From: Sediminibacterium sp.
GTDB lineage: Bacteria > Bacteroidota > Bacteroidia > Chitinophagales > Chitinophagaceae
DNA: 41,030 nucleotides
Reading direction: 5' to 3'
Assembly: GCA_027490265.1 (NCBI GenBank)
Contig: JAIXYL010000012.1
Coordinates: forward strand, 1-41,030
Shown here: in pieces, positions 17,518-25,795 of the stretch
Layout of the letters: every line of letters starts with the position of its first letter
Position numbering within the stretch: position 1 is the first letter of the stretch
Program-made: the position numbers and the translations under genes
The notes under the pieces: model-generated
Seen by the model: only the letters and a program-made list of their open reading frames with translations
What the model was told of the DNA's origin: nothing
Database searches by the model: none

Positions 17518-18345
17518 ATGAAAAAACTGAACTGGAAACAAATACTGATTAATACTGCTTGGACCCTTTCTTTAATTGGGGTGTTGGTATTATTGGGTGC
17601 TGCCATCCGTCAGAAAAATAATCAACGCGTTAAAGGCGTAGTGGTTGACATCAAGGGTGCTGAAAAACATATGTTCATTGATGAACAGGATGTATTGCAT
17701 ATTGTGAATGATCCAGCGCCTGTGATTGGAAGACCCATGCGTGGCATTTCTTTAAGAAAATTGGAAACTAGGGTTAAAACAAATCCATGGGTCAGTAATG
17801 CCGAAATGTATTTTGACAACCAACGGGTTTTACAAGTCAGTATTGTTGAACGTGAACCCGTTGCCCGCATTTTTGAAACCAATGGCCAGTCTTATTATGT
17901 AGATACGGCCATGCACAAAATGCCTTTAAGCACAAAGCTAACAGCTAGAATACCCGTGTTTACTGGATTCCCTTCTAGCAAAGTGAAAGACACCGGGTTG
18001 TTGAAATCAGTGATACTGCTGTCTTCACTTGTGAATGCAGATTCTTTTTTAACCGCGCAAATTGCACAAATTGATATTGTATTGAATCGTCAATTTGAAT
18101 TGTTGCCTGTGATTGGAGACCATGTTGTGGTATTTGGCGATTCAAGTGATGCTGCTGATAAGCTGAATCGCTTGAAAGCATTTTATCAATCAGCTTGGTT
18201 ACAACATGGTATGAACACTTATAAAATAATCAGCTTACAATATAAAGGTCAGGTGGTTGGCATTAAGGAAAATACAAAAATTCTACCCCCAGACAACAAT
18301 ATTCCATTTCAAATTCCGTTAACAAGTAAACAAAATACTCTATGA
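17518..18345 (+). CDS. ftsQ: FtsQ-like cell division protein
   Basis: The 275-residue bitopic protein has a short cytoplasmic N-terminus, one membrane helix (about 13-29) and a periplasmic part beginning with a POTRA-like region (VKGVVVDIKGAEKHMFIDEQ through VSNAEMYFDNQRVLQVSIVEREPVAR), the layout of FtsQ/DivIB, which recruits FtsL and FtsB-like partners. The YVDTAMHKMPL stretch is the typical segment after the beta domain. Sequence conservation is low in this family, but the position before ftsA is canonical. The last four bases overlap the ftsA start (ATGA). Confidence 0.92.
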   Translation: MKKLNWKQILINTAWTLSLIGVLVLLGAAIRQKNNQRVKGVVVDIKGAEKHMFIDEQDVLHIVNDPAPVIGRPMRGISLRKLETRVKTNPWVSNAEMYFDNQRVLQVSIVEREPVARIFETNGQSYYVDTAMHKMPLSTKLTARIPVFTGFPSSKVKDTGLLKSVILLSSLVNADSFLTAQIAQIDIVLNRQFELLPVIGDHVVVFGDSSDAADKLNRLKAFYQSAWLQHGMNTYKIISLQYKGQVVGIKENTKILPPDNNIPFQIPLTSKQNTL

Positions 18346-19739
18346 ATCACAATGACGCACCCATCATTGTTGGACTGGACATTGGTACCACCAAGATTGC
18401 CGCAATTGCAGGTAGAAAAAATGAATATGGAAAGTTAGAAATTCTTGGATTTGGTCGTGCCAACAGCAACGGTGTATCGCATGGTCAGGTCTTGAATATA
18501 GACCAAACCATTAAAGCCATTCAGGCCGCGTTAGAAAATTGTGCACTCAGCAATCCTGATTTAGAAATCAATGAAGTTTACGTTGGTATTGCAGGCCATC
18601 ATATTAAAAGCTTGCAAACTCGTGGTGATATCGTTCGCCAAGATGCTGATATTGAAATCAGTAAGGCAGAAGTTGATCAGTTAATCAACAACCAACGCAA
18701 AACTTTTATTCCTGCTGGCGATCAAATCATTGATGTGATTGCGCAAGATTTTCATGTAGACAGCAACCAAAATATTAAAGACCCAATTGGATATAATGGT
18801 GTTAAAGTGGGTGCCAACTTTCACATTATCACCGGGGACAGAAATGCCATCCGTAATATCAATAGAGCTGTAACTAGAAGTGGATTACAAACCAAAGATT
18901 TGGTGTTACAACCCCTTGCTTCTGCAAGCGCTGTAATGAGCGATATTGATATGGAAGCAGGCGTTGCCATCTTAGACATTGGTGGTGGTACTTCTGATTT
19001 AGCTGTTTTCTATGAAGGTATTTTAAAACATACGGCAGTCATTCCTTTCGGTGGTGAAAATATTACCAATGATATTCGTTTAGGACTTGGTGTATTGAAA
19101 ACACAGGCAGAAGCCATGAAAGTACAATTTGGTTCTGCTTTGGCTGATGAAGCTAAAGCCAATGCCTATATTACCATTCCAGGTTTAAAGGGCATGCCTG
19201 CTAAAGAAATCAGTGTTAAAAGCTTGGCGCAAATTATTCAAGCCAGAATGGGCGAAATCCTTGATTTTGTTACCTATCATTTAAAGCAAGTTGGTTTAGA
19301 CCACCGTGCATTAAATGGGGGCATTATTTTAACAGGTGGTGGTTCTCAATTAAAACACTTGATTCAATTAACAGAATATACAACCGGATTAAATGCACGC
19401 ATTGGATTGCCAAACGAGCATTTAGCTGCCAACCATATTGACGAGTTAAAGAAACCAATGTATGCTACTTGTATTGGTTTGATCTTAAAAGGTTACAACG
19501 ATTACGATCATCAATACAAAGAATTCAAAGAGCAATTCATTAAAATGGATGTGCCTACTTCCTTAAAAAAGTCAGTAGCTGCACCCGTAAATGACCTACC
19601 AGTTGCACCACCAGTGATGCCAACTGCGCCAGTTGAAAAAGCCACTGTAGATGTTACTACCAGAGTCAAATTCTGGGACAAATTCAAAAACAATTTGATT
19701 GAGTTGTTTAAAGAAGAAGAAGACCAAGTTATCCGATAA
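18342..19739 (+). CDS. ftsA: FtsA, actin-like membrane tether of FtsZ
   Basis: FtsA is an actin-fold ATPase that anchors FtsZ filaments to the membrane and recruits late division proteins. Actin-family motifs are clear: the phosphate-1 loop VGLDIGTTKIAAIAG at residues 10-24, the SHS2/1C region following, the phosphate-2 loop AILDIGGGTSDLAVF near 209, and the adenosine motif ILTGGGSQLKHL near 329. The C-terminal FWDKFKNNLIELFKEEE is an amphipathic helix expected to bind the membrane. The 465 residues exceed the E. coli protein by about 45 because of a Pro/Ala-rich linker before that helix. A 44-bp gap separates it from ftsZ. Confidence 0.96.
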   Translation: MNHNDAPIIVGLDIGTTKIAAIAGRKNEYGKLEILGFGRANSNGVSHGQVLNIDQTIKAIQAALENCALSNPDLEINEVYVGIAGHHIKSLQTRGDIVRQDADIEISKAEVDQLINNQRKTFIPAGDQIIDVIAQDFHVDSNQNIKDPIGYNGVKVGANFHIITGDRNAIRNINRAVTRSGLQTKDLVLQPLASASAVMSDIDMEAGVAILDIGGGTSDLAVFYEGILKHTAVIPFGGENITNDIRLGLGVLKTQAEAMKVQFGSALADEAKANAYITIPGLKGMPAKEISVKSLAQIIQARMGEILDFVTYHLKQVGLDHRALNGGIILTGGGSQLKHLIQLTEYTTGLNARIGLPNEHLAANHIDELKKPMYATCIGLILKGYNDYDHQYKEFKEQFIKMDVPTSLKKSVAAPVNDLPVAPPVMPTAPVEKATVDVTTRVKFWDKFKNNLIELFKEEEDQVIR

Positions 19740-19783
19740 ATATCCAAGACCCATTTAATCCCTACTAACCCAAACCGTTCACT

Positions 19784-21682
19784 ATGATTCATTTTGATCT
19801 TCCTAAACAGAAATCATCCATTATTAAAGTATTGGGTGTTGGCGGAGGTGGAAGCAACGCAGTAAACTTTATGTTTGAACAAAACATCGAAGGCGTTGAC
19901 TTTATCATTTGCAATACCGATGCCAAAGCCATTGAACAAAGTAAAGTTCCCAATAAAATTCAATTAGGCCCACATTTGACCCAAGGTTTGGGCGCTGGTG
20001 CAAATCCTGAAGTAGGCAAAATGGCTACTGAAGAATCGTTGGATGAAATCAAACGCATTTTGGAAGTAAATACCAAGATGGCATTCATTACTGTTGGTAT
20101 GGGTGGTGGAACAGGTACTGGTGGCGCCCCCATCATTGCGCAAATTTGTAAAGACTTAGGTATTTTAACCGTTGGGATTGTAACCACCCCATTTGGTTTT
20201 GAAGGTCCGCGCAGACAATTACAAGCCGAATTAGGCATCAAAGCCTTAGAGCCATATGTAGATACTTTATTGGTGATCAGCAATGATAAGTTGCGCATGC
20301 AATACGGTAATTTAAAAATGCGTGAAGCATTTGCAAAAGCTGACAATGTATTGGCAACTGCAGCTAAATGTATCACTGATGTGATCAATAGCCGCGGCCA
20401 TATTATTGTTGACTTTGCCGATGTATGCACAGTAATGAAAAATGGTGGCGTAGCCATTTTGGGTAAAGCAGAAGTAGAAGGAGAGAATAGAGCACAATTG
20501 GCTATTGAAGAAGCATTGTCTTCTCCATTGTTAAACGACAGCGATATCAGAGGTGCTAAGTGGATTTTAATCAATATCAATAGTGCAGAAGGCGAACACG
20601 AATGCACCATGGACGAACTTGAAATCATCAACAATCATTTGCGTTTGCAAGCTGGTGAAGATGCAGACGTAATTGTTGGGATGGGCTATGATCCAACTTT
20701 AGATAAAAAAATTGGCATCACTTTGGTTGCAACAGGCTTTCAACAAAAAGATCCATTTGCAAAACCAGTAGCAGAAAAAAAGCCAGAAGCAAAGCCTGAA
20801 AAAATTGTCATGACTTTGGAAGTGGAGCAGCCAGTGAAAACCGTAGAACCTGCTGCAACAAATGTTCAAGCGCCCATCGTTGCTGAAACAACTGCAAACA
20901 ATAAAATTGTATTTGACATTGACACACCTGTAGTTGCAGAGCCAGAGCTATTGATCACTGATCATCAGCCTGAGCCAATGGGTGTTTATATGGAAACCCC
21001 AGCTATTACAGAAGCTGAGTTAGAATTGATGCCTACCTTACAAGGCCCTCCTGAAGTGCATGTTTTTGATGAGGTTGAAGAAGATGCACCCATTCCTACC
21101 GCAACACAACCTGCTTATTTTGGTAGCATGTTGAGTAAGCCAGCCAATATTTATGCGAGTGCTGCTTCAACGGCTTCACAAGAACCGAATGAGCCTACTA
21201 AACCTGAAGTGCCTACACAGCCGATCATTCAACCAAGACCTGAGCCAATTTATTCGGCGCCTGTTGTACCATCTACCCCTGCAACTCCGCCACCACCTGT
21301 TGAAGAAGAAACCAATTTATTCGACATGCAATTGGTAGAAAAGCCAGAAGGGTATCATACACCAGTAGACAACGCTGCACCAGCCATGTCTCATGCAGAT
21401 GCTGGGGACGATTATATGGATGATGTTGAAGAACAAAAAAGAAGAGCAGCAGAGCGGATTCAAAAATTTCGCAACCTGTCTTTCAATGTAAACAACTCAT
21501 CAGATATGAATGGTGAGTTTGATGCGGTACCGGCTTATGTTAGACGCAATATGGAATTGTTTGGCAATACCCTTACTTCTGTAGAAAATTTCTACAGCAA
21601 GTATACGGTTGGTAAAGATGAAAACAACCAAACCCAAATCAATTCTATCAATACTTTTTTAGATGGTAAAAAACCAGACTAA
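19784..21682 (+). CDS. ftsZ: FtsZ, cell division GTPase with very long C-terminal linker
   Basis: FtsZ forms the Z-ring. The tubulin-fold core covers about residues 1-326: VLGVGGGGSNAV, CNTDAKAI, the tubulin signature GGGTGTGGAP at about 107-116, and a T7-loop region with VDFADV. The remaining 300 residues are a low-complexity linker rich in Pro, Glu, Thr and Ala, so the protein (632) is far longer than E. coli FtsZ (383). A peptide resembling the conserved C-terminal partner-binding motif, VPAYVRR at 582-588, is not at the end but is followed by 44 further residues. The gene ends in a strong terminator. Confidence 0.96.
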   Translation: MIHFDLPKQKSSIIKVLGVGGGGSNAVNFMFEQNIEGVDFIICNTDAKAIEQSKVPNKIQLGPHLTQGLGAGANPEVGKMATEESLDEIKRILEVNTKMAFITVGMGGGTGTGGAPIIAQICKDLGILTVGIVTTPFGFEGPRRQLQAELGIKALEPYVDTLLVISNDKLRMQYGNLKMREAFAKADNVLATAAKCITDVINSRGHIIVDFADVCTVMKNGGVAILGKAEVEGENRAQLAIEEALSSPLLNDSDIRGAKWILININSAEGEHECTMDELEIINNHLRLQAGEDADVIVGMGYDPTLDKKIGITLVATGFQQKDPFAKPVAEKKPEAKPEKIVMTLEVEQPVKTVEPAATNVQAPIVAETTANNKIVFDIDTPVVAEPELLITDHQPEPMGVYMETPAITEAELELMPTLQGPPEVHVFDEVEEDAPIPTATQPAYFGSMLSKPANIYASAASTASQEPNEPTKPEVPTQPIIQPRPEPIYSAPVVPSTPATPPPPVEEETNLFDMQLVEKPEGYHTPVDNAAPAMSHADAGDDYMDDVEEQKRRAAERIQKFRNLSFNVNNSSDMNGEFDAVPAYVRRNMELFGNTLTSVENFYSKYTVGKDENNQTQINSINTFLDGKKPD

Positions 21683-21719
21683 ATCAACTTAGACTAACCC
21701 AACCATTATACTTTCGGAC

Positions 21720-21751
21720 GCCCTGCTCTTTTAGAGTGGGGCTTTTTTTTA
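21720..21751 (+). terminator. rho-independent terminator closing the dcw cluster
   Basis: GCCCTGCTCT (21720-21729) pairs with AGAGTGGGGC (21733-21742) over 10 bp with two G-U wobbles and a TTT loop, followed by eight T. It lies 37 bp after the ftsZ stop and is the only strong terminator seen from mraZ onward, supporting one long transcription unit. Confidence 0.9.
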
Positions 21752-21838
21752 TTTACACCAATCTTTTCTTCATCACAGTATGTTTACCTGATACATAGCT
21801 GCAACTTTTAACCTGTTTTTTTGTTAGTATAGAAAGCA

Positions 21839-22810
21839 ATGACTATGGCAACCATTATGATTACAGGCGGAACTGGAACAGTGGGCAAGCGTTTGACTGA
21901 AATGCTGCTTGAAAAAGGCCATGCTGTGATTGTAGTTGGAAGGGGAGGTAAGTTGAAAAAGACAACTGAGAATCCCCAACTCAGTTTTGCACAATGGAAT
22001 ATTGATGCCCAAACCATTGAATCGTCTGCCATTCAATCAGCTGATTATATTGTGCATTTGGCGGGTGCAGGTGTTGCAGACCAACGTTGGTCCGTTGCTA
22101 GAAAAAAAGAAATAGCGGATAGTAGAATCAATAGTTGTGGGTTAATTGTAAAAGCCCTGTCTACTATTCCCAATCAAGTGAAGGGGGTGATTAGTGCCTC
22201 TGCCATTGGCTGGTATGGTCCGGATGAAGAAACCAATACTGACAGCACCGAACTGAAGCCAAGCATTGATCACAAAGGCTTTACTGAAGCTGCCGATGCT
22301 TATCAAGATTTTTTAGGGGATACTTGCAAAGCTTGGGAAAACAGCATCCATCCTGTGACCGCATTGGGTAAAAGACTGGTGATTTTAAGAACAGGAATTG
22401 TATTGAGCAATGCTGGCGGCGCCTTGGTTGAATTTAAAAAGCCTTTATTGTTTAGAACTGCTGCAATTCTTGGTACAGGTAAACAGATCATCAGTTGGAT
22501 TCATATTGATGACCTCTGCCAACAATATATTTATGCCATCGAAAATGAACAAATGCAGGGCGTCTACAATGCCGTTGCACCTAATCCGGTCAGTAACAAA
22601 ACCTTAACCATTACATTGGCTAAACAATTGTGCGGTGCTTTGTATATCCCTTTTTACGTGCCTGCTTTTTTACTCAAAATTGTATTGGGTGAAATGAGTA
22701 TTGAAGTACTCAAAAGCGCCAAAGTCAGCAGCAGTAAAATTCAGTTGGCTGGATTTCAATTTCAATATCCTACCATTGAATCAGCCATTTTGCAGTTAGC
22801 AAAAAAATAA
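21839..22810 (+). CDS. TIGR01777-type NAD(P)-dependent epimerase/dehydratase-like protein
   Basis: This is an extended short-chain dehydrogenase of the YfcH/TIGR01777 group, whose substrate is unknown. The nucleotide-binding motif [11 protein letters not shown] is at residues 9-19, [13 protein letters not shown] is the family-specific stretch near 72-84, and SASAIGWYG near 119 is the equivalent of the active-site region. [15 protein letters not shown] and the C-terminal DUF1731-like segment ending [19 protein letters not shown] follow. Length (323) is slightly above the usual 300. It sits alone between the ftsZ terminator and a convergent ABC permease gene, with a 32-bp gap. No link to cell division is implied by the sequence. 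Confidence 0.88.
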   Translation: MTMATIMITGGTGTVGKRLTEMLLEKGHAVIVVGRGGKLKKTTENPQLSFAQWNIDAQTIESSAIQSADYIVHLAGAGVADQRWSVARKKEIADSRINSCGLIVKALSTIPNQVKGVISASAIGWYGPDEETNTDSTELKPSIDHKGFTEAADAYQDFLGDTCKAWENSIHPVTALGKRLVILRTGIVLSNAGGALVEFKKPLLFRTAAILGTGKQIISWIHIDDLCQQYIYAIENEQMQGVYNAVAPNPVSNKTLTITLAKQLCGALYIPFYVPAFLLKIVLGEMSIEVLKSAKVSSSKIQLAGFQFQYPTIESAILQLAKK

Positions 22811-22842
22811 GTTGACTGTTATTTCACTTGTCATAGTACCTC

Positions 22843-23670
22843 TTAGGCTAAATCTCTTTTGCTGTGTACTTTAAAACAAATCAGCCAGATGATTAATGTG
22901 TAGATGCATGTGTAGATGATTTGTTCGCCTACCAATGTTAATGCCAATTCATAGCCTTCTTTGGCGTCTTTTCCAAAGTTGCCTGAAAAAGCGGGTGCTA
23001 CCAAGATATTATCGGATACCTCAAATGGTAAAAAACGGGTGATGGCAATTTTTTTGTATTTAAAATAAGCCACTAAAATATTCTCAATCACCAAATAGTA
23101 AAACAAGAAAATACCCAAGGCAATAAATGCTTTTTTCACCAAGTAGCCTAACAAAAATGCAATGGATAATTGTGCAAAAGTTTGCAAGTAAAACATAGGG
23201 ATATAATGCAACTGTTCGCCGATTCTGCCCATATTATCCGGATCTGCATAAATACCAAAAGCCAATGCCACCAACATGTACACCACCATTACTACAAATG
23301 AAATAATGGCCACGTCTATTAATTTGCTGCCCATGAATTCTTTCCTGCTCCAACCATCAATGATGTTTTGCTTATGGGTTCTGTAATTGTATTCGTTGGT
23401 AATCAGCATGATGACTAAAATGGCTGGAAGTAACACAAAGAATGAGGAAAAGTAAGCTACCGTATGAAAGGTTTCAGGAAATGCAAATGGATTACCCAAT
23501 AACATTTTGGCAATATTATTGGTCATTTCCTTTCCTTGTGTAAATTGAGTGTACACGTTATAGAACATATAGTTGATGCTGGGATAGGTCAACATCACAA
23601 TCACCAACATCCACCAAAACGCAGGATATCTTTTTATCTTGAGCCATTCAATTTTTAATAAAAGCAGCAT
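22843..23670 (-). CDS. ABC-2 type transporter permease subunit
   Basis: The 275-residue protein has about six hydrophobic helices in the pattern of ABC-2 permeases: an N-terminal KIEWLKIKRYPAFWW stretch before helix 1, a large loop, then paired helices, including LLPAILVIMLITNEYNYRTHKQNIIDGWSR, where the NEY.YRT.. signature of this family is seen. It lies 47 bp downstream of the ATPase gene on the same strand and presumably forms the transporter with it. The substrate is unknown. Co-orientation with the GH5 gene further upstream allows a three-gene operon. Confidence 0.85.
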   Translation of the reverse strand: MLLLLKIEWLKIKRYPAFWWMLVIVMLTYPSINYMFYNVYTQFTQGKEMTNNIAKMLLGNPFAFPETFHTVAYFSSFFVLLPAILVIMLITNEYNYRTHKQNIIDGWSRKEFMGSKLIDVAIISFVVMVVYMLVALAFGIYADPDNMGRIGEQLHYIPMFYLQTFAQLSIAFLLGYLVKKAFIALGIFLFYYLVIENILVAYFKYKKIAITRFLPFEVSDNILVAPAFSGNFGKDAKEGYELALTLVGEQIIYTCIYTLIIWLICFKVHSKRDLA

Positions 23671-23717
23671 AATATAGTATTTAGGAGAATAGGGTTAAAG
23701 TTGGGATGGTTCTTGAA

Positions 23718-24614
23718 TTAGTCGTTGGTTAATTCAAAGAATTTAGATTCTAAGCTTTTCTTTTTATTCAATAGTAAATTCAATGTAATGCCATGATTAA
23801 AACAGTGCTGGTTCACGGCTTCCATTTTGGCGGTACCAGCTTTAAAATGCACTTGTAAGCGCTGATTGTCTTCCTTTATAGAAAGCACATCCGGTATTTG
23901 GCCTACACATGATTTTAAAGCGTCCATATTTTCTGCACTCACTTCAACAATGTCTTCATTACTGAGCACTTCATCTACAGGTCCACTGGTCAATAAATTG
24001 CCTCTTTTTAAAATGGCTACATGGGTACATATTTTCTCTACTTCGTCGAGTAAGTGGCTGGCAATAATGATGGTAATGCCTTTGCTGGCTAAGCGTTTAA
24101 TCAATTCTCTGATTTCAAGGATGCCCACTGGGTCTAACCCATTGGTAGGCTCGTCTAATAATAAAACTTCAGGATTACCCAATAATGCCGCAGCTATGGC
24201 CAAGCGTTGTTTCATTCCCAAACTGTATGCACTAAACTTACTTTTTTTGCGCTCAGTTAGTTTTACAATTTCTAAAACTTCATCAATCGCTTGGTCATTC
24301 CCTCTTCCACTAATGGCTGAAGTAATTTTTAAGTTGTCAACCGCTGAAAGATAATGATAGAAATTGGGGGTTTCTAACAATGAGCCTATGCGCTTTCTAT
24401 CGGCTGAACTTGGCGATTGATTGAACCAACTGTAAGTACCTGTGTCGGCTCCTAAAACATCTAACACAATACTCATCATGGTTGTTTTGCCACTACCATT
24501 GGGTCCTAGAATCCCAAACACACTGCCTTTTGGAATGGTTAATGATACTTGCTTCAGTGCTTTTACTGCACCATAAGCTTTGCTTACATCGGTTAACTGA
24601 AGTACTGTTTCCAT
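23718..24614 (-). CDS. ABC transporter ATP-binding protein (ABC-2 type)
   Basis: The 298-residue ATPase has the Walker A motif GPNGSGKTT at about residues 38-46, the signature YSLGMKQRLAIAAALLG near 134, Walker B VLLLDEPTNGLDP and the switch His in IIASHLLDEVEKI. It belongs to the CcmA/GldA-like group that pairs with ABC-2 permeases such as the one just downstream. The C-terminal 80 residues are an accessory domain. It starts 45 bp after the GH5 stop, on the same strand. Export of a polysaccharide, lipid or drug are all possible; the sequence does not decide between them. Confidence 0.9.
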   Translation of the reverse strand: METVLQLTDVSKAYGAVKALKQVSLTIPKGSVFGILGPNGSGKTTMMSIVLDVLGADTGTYSWFNQSPSSADRKRIGSLLETPNFYHYLSAVDNLKITSAISGRGNDQAIDEVLEIVKLTERKKSKFSAYSLGMKQRLAIAAALLGNPEVLLLDEPTNGLDPVGILEIRELIKRLASKGITIIIASHLLDEVEKICTHVAILKRGNLLTSGPVDEVLSNEDIVEVSAENMDALKSCVGQIPDVLSIKEDNQRLQVHFKAGTAKMEAVNQHCFNHGITLNLLLNKKKSLESKFFELTND

Positions 24615-24659
24615 TTCGTTAATTTATGAATATCTGTGCTAAACGGATTGGGTGTTTGC

Positions 24660-25745
24660 CTAATCTTTTAACCAGGGTTTTAATTGTTTGATGACTTTAT
24701 CCCCTTTTAAAATACCAAACTTGTCATTATAATCCCATAGCATTACAGGGATGTCAAATTGTTTCATAATGCTGGTAATATCTCTAAGGTAAGCAGATTT
24801 GGCTTTTGCAGACGCTAAATTGATAACCCCCGTTTCTGTACAGATAAGTGGTAAATTCAGCTTATCAGCATCTGCTTTTATTTTTTTTATGCGTGAAAAA
24901 AGATAATCGTAATTAGACTCTCTAGGGAACCTTTCAAATTCTTTGATCACGTCTGAATCAGGCGCTGCACCCACTAATTCGGGCATTTTTCTTTTTTTGA
25001 ATGGATAAGGAAGCCCTACCATATAGGTTTTCTCCTTGGTCCAATCAGCCCCCTGGTGTGTAAAGACGTATGGCTCATAAAAATGAAAAGTATAAAGGAC
25101 TCTTCCATCATCTGAACTCAGTTTCCCCATGGAGAGCAGCTCGTTGATGCCATTGTAATTGGCACCTCCAATAATGAATATCCTATCTGGGTCTTCTTTT
25201 CTGAGTTCCCGAATTAAGGTAGTGGCAGCCGATTTCCAGACATCCATATCAGTGGTGGGCTCGTTATAGACTTCCAAAAACAATTTTTCATTTGAAAATT
25301 CACGCAAAAAATTGATGACCTGTTTCCAAATTTTAATGATTCGCTCGGTTTCTGTAGTCATATTTTGGTTGGTCAACTTGCCATAATGGTACACAATGAC
25401 CATTTTTAGATTCAATCTTCGGCAGTTCATATAGGTTTCATGCAATTTTTGCAGAATCTGTTCGTTTAATTGAATGGATCCCTCCCTCATGAAGTGATCA
25501 AAAGCCACTGGAATGCGAACTGTTTCAAATCCAGCCTCGGCAATTGATTCCAACATTGGGCGAATATTGGTCTTTAAAAGCTGCTCTGGACTGTTCCAAT
25601 GTTGCTCTAAAAGTGAAATATTCACCCCTTGACCTAGTGATTGAGCGATCTTGCGGAGTGCTTCGGGAGATTGGGTTTGAGCGGGTGTAAATCCTAGCCC
25701 AAACAGGAAAATGTAAATGGTGAGTACTAAAGTTCTTCGCAACAC
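24660..25745 (-). CDS. secreted glycoside hydrolase family 5 (cellulase-like)
   Basis: A 361-residue exported (alpha/beta)8 glycosidase with an N-terminal signal peptide (cleavage likely after about residue 22). GH5 features include GVNISLLEQHW, VRIPVAFDHF, the acid/base Glu162 in N-E-P, His221 and Tyr223 in FHFYEP, and the nucleophile Glu304 in CTETG, followed by LWDYNDKFG. Both catalytic glutamates are present, so it should act on a beta-1,4-linked glycan such as cellulose, glucan or mannan. It is divergently transcribed, 50 bp from a gene set encoding BcsB- and BcsA-like proteins, where a beta-glucanase such as BcsZ is a normal partner. The ATG at 25745 gives the complete signal peptide. 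Confidence 0.88.
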   Translation of the reverse strand: MLRRTLVLTIYIFLFGLGFTPAQTQSPEALRKIAQSLGQGVNISLLEQHWNSPEQLLKTNIRPMLESIAEAGFETVRIPVAFDHFMREGSIQLNEQILQKLHETYMNCRRLNLKMVIVYHYGKLTNQNMTTETERIIKIWKQVINFLREFSNEKLFLEVYNEPTTDMDVWKSAATTLIRELRKEDPDRIFIIGGANYNGINELLSMGKLSSDDGRVLYTFHFYEPYVFTHQGADWTKEKTYMVGLPYPFKKRKMPELVGAAPDSDVIKEFERFPRESNYDYLFSRIKKIKADADKLNLPLICTETGVINLASAKAKSAYLRDITSIMKQFDIPVMLWDYNDKFGILKGDKVIKQLKPWLKD

Positions 25746-25746
25746 G

Positions 25747-25775
25747 TTTTAAAATTAGTTTGAAAAATATTTTTA
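25747..25775. promoter_or_regulatory. putative overlapping divergent promoters between GH5 and kinase-like gene
   Basis: The 50-bp gap holds the perfect palindrome AAAAATATTTTT (25763-25774). Read rightward it gives TATTTTTA, and leftward TATTTTTC, each 7 of 8 to the -7 box TAnnTTTG. The gap is too short for independent promoters, so expression of the glycosidase and the four rightward genes is probably linked. The -33 boxes are weak. Confidence 0.3.
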
Positions 25776-25795
25776 CCAGTTGTAGATAAGTACCC

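Noticed and set aside
19960-20634. Long minus-strand frame opposite ftsZ
   Set aside because: It lies opposite the conserved GTPase core and has a low-complexity composition produced by the FtsZ codons.
19764-21702. The 10-bp sequence ACTAACCCAA on both sides of ftsZ (19764-19773 and 21693-21702)
   Set aside because: Too short, flanks an essential core gene in canonical order, and no mobile-element features accompany it; likely chance.
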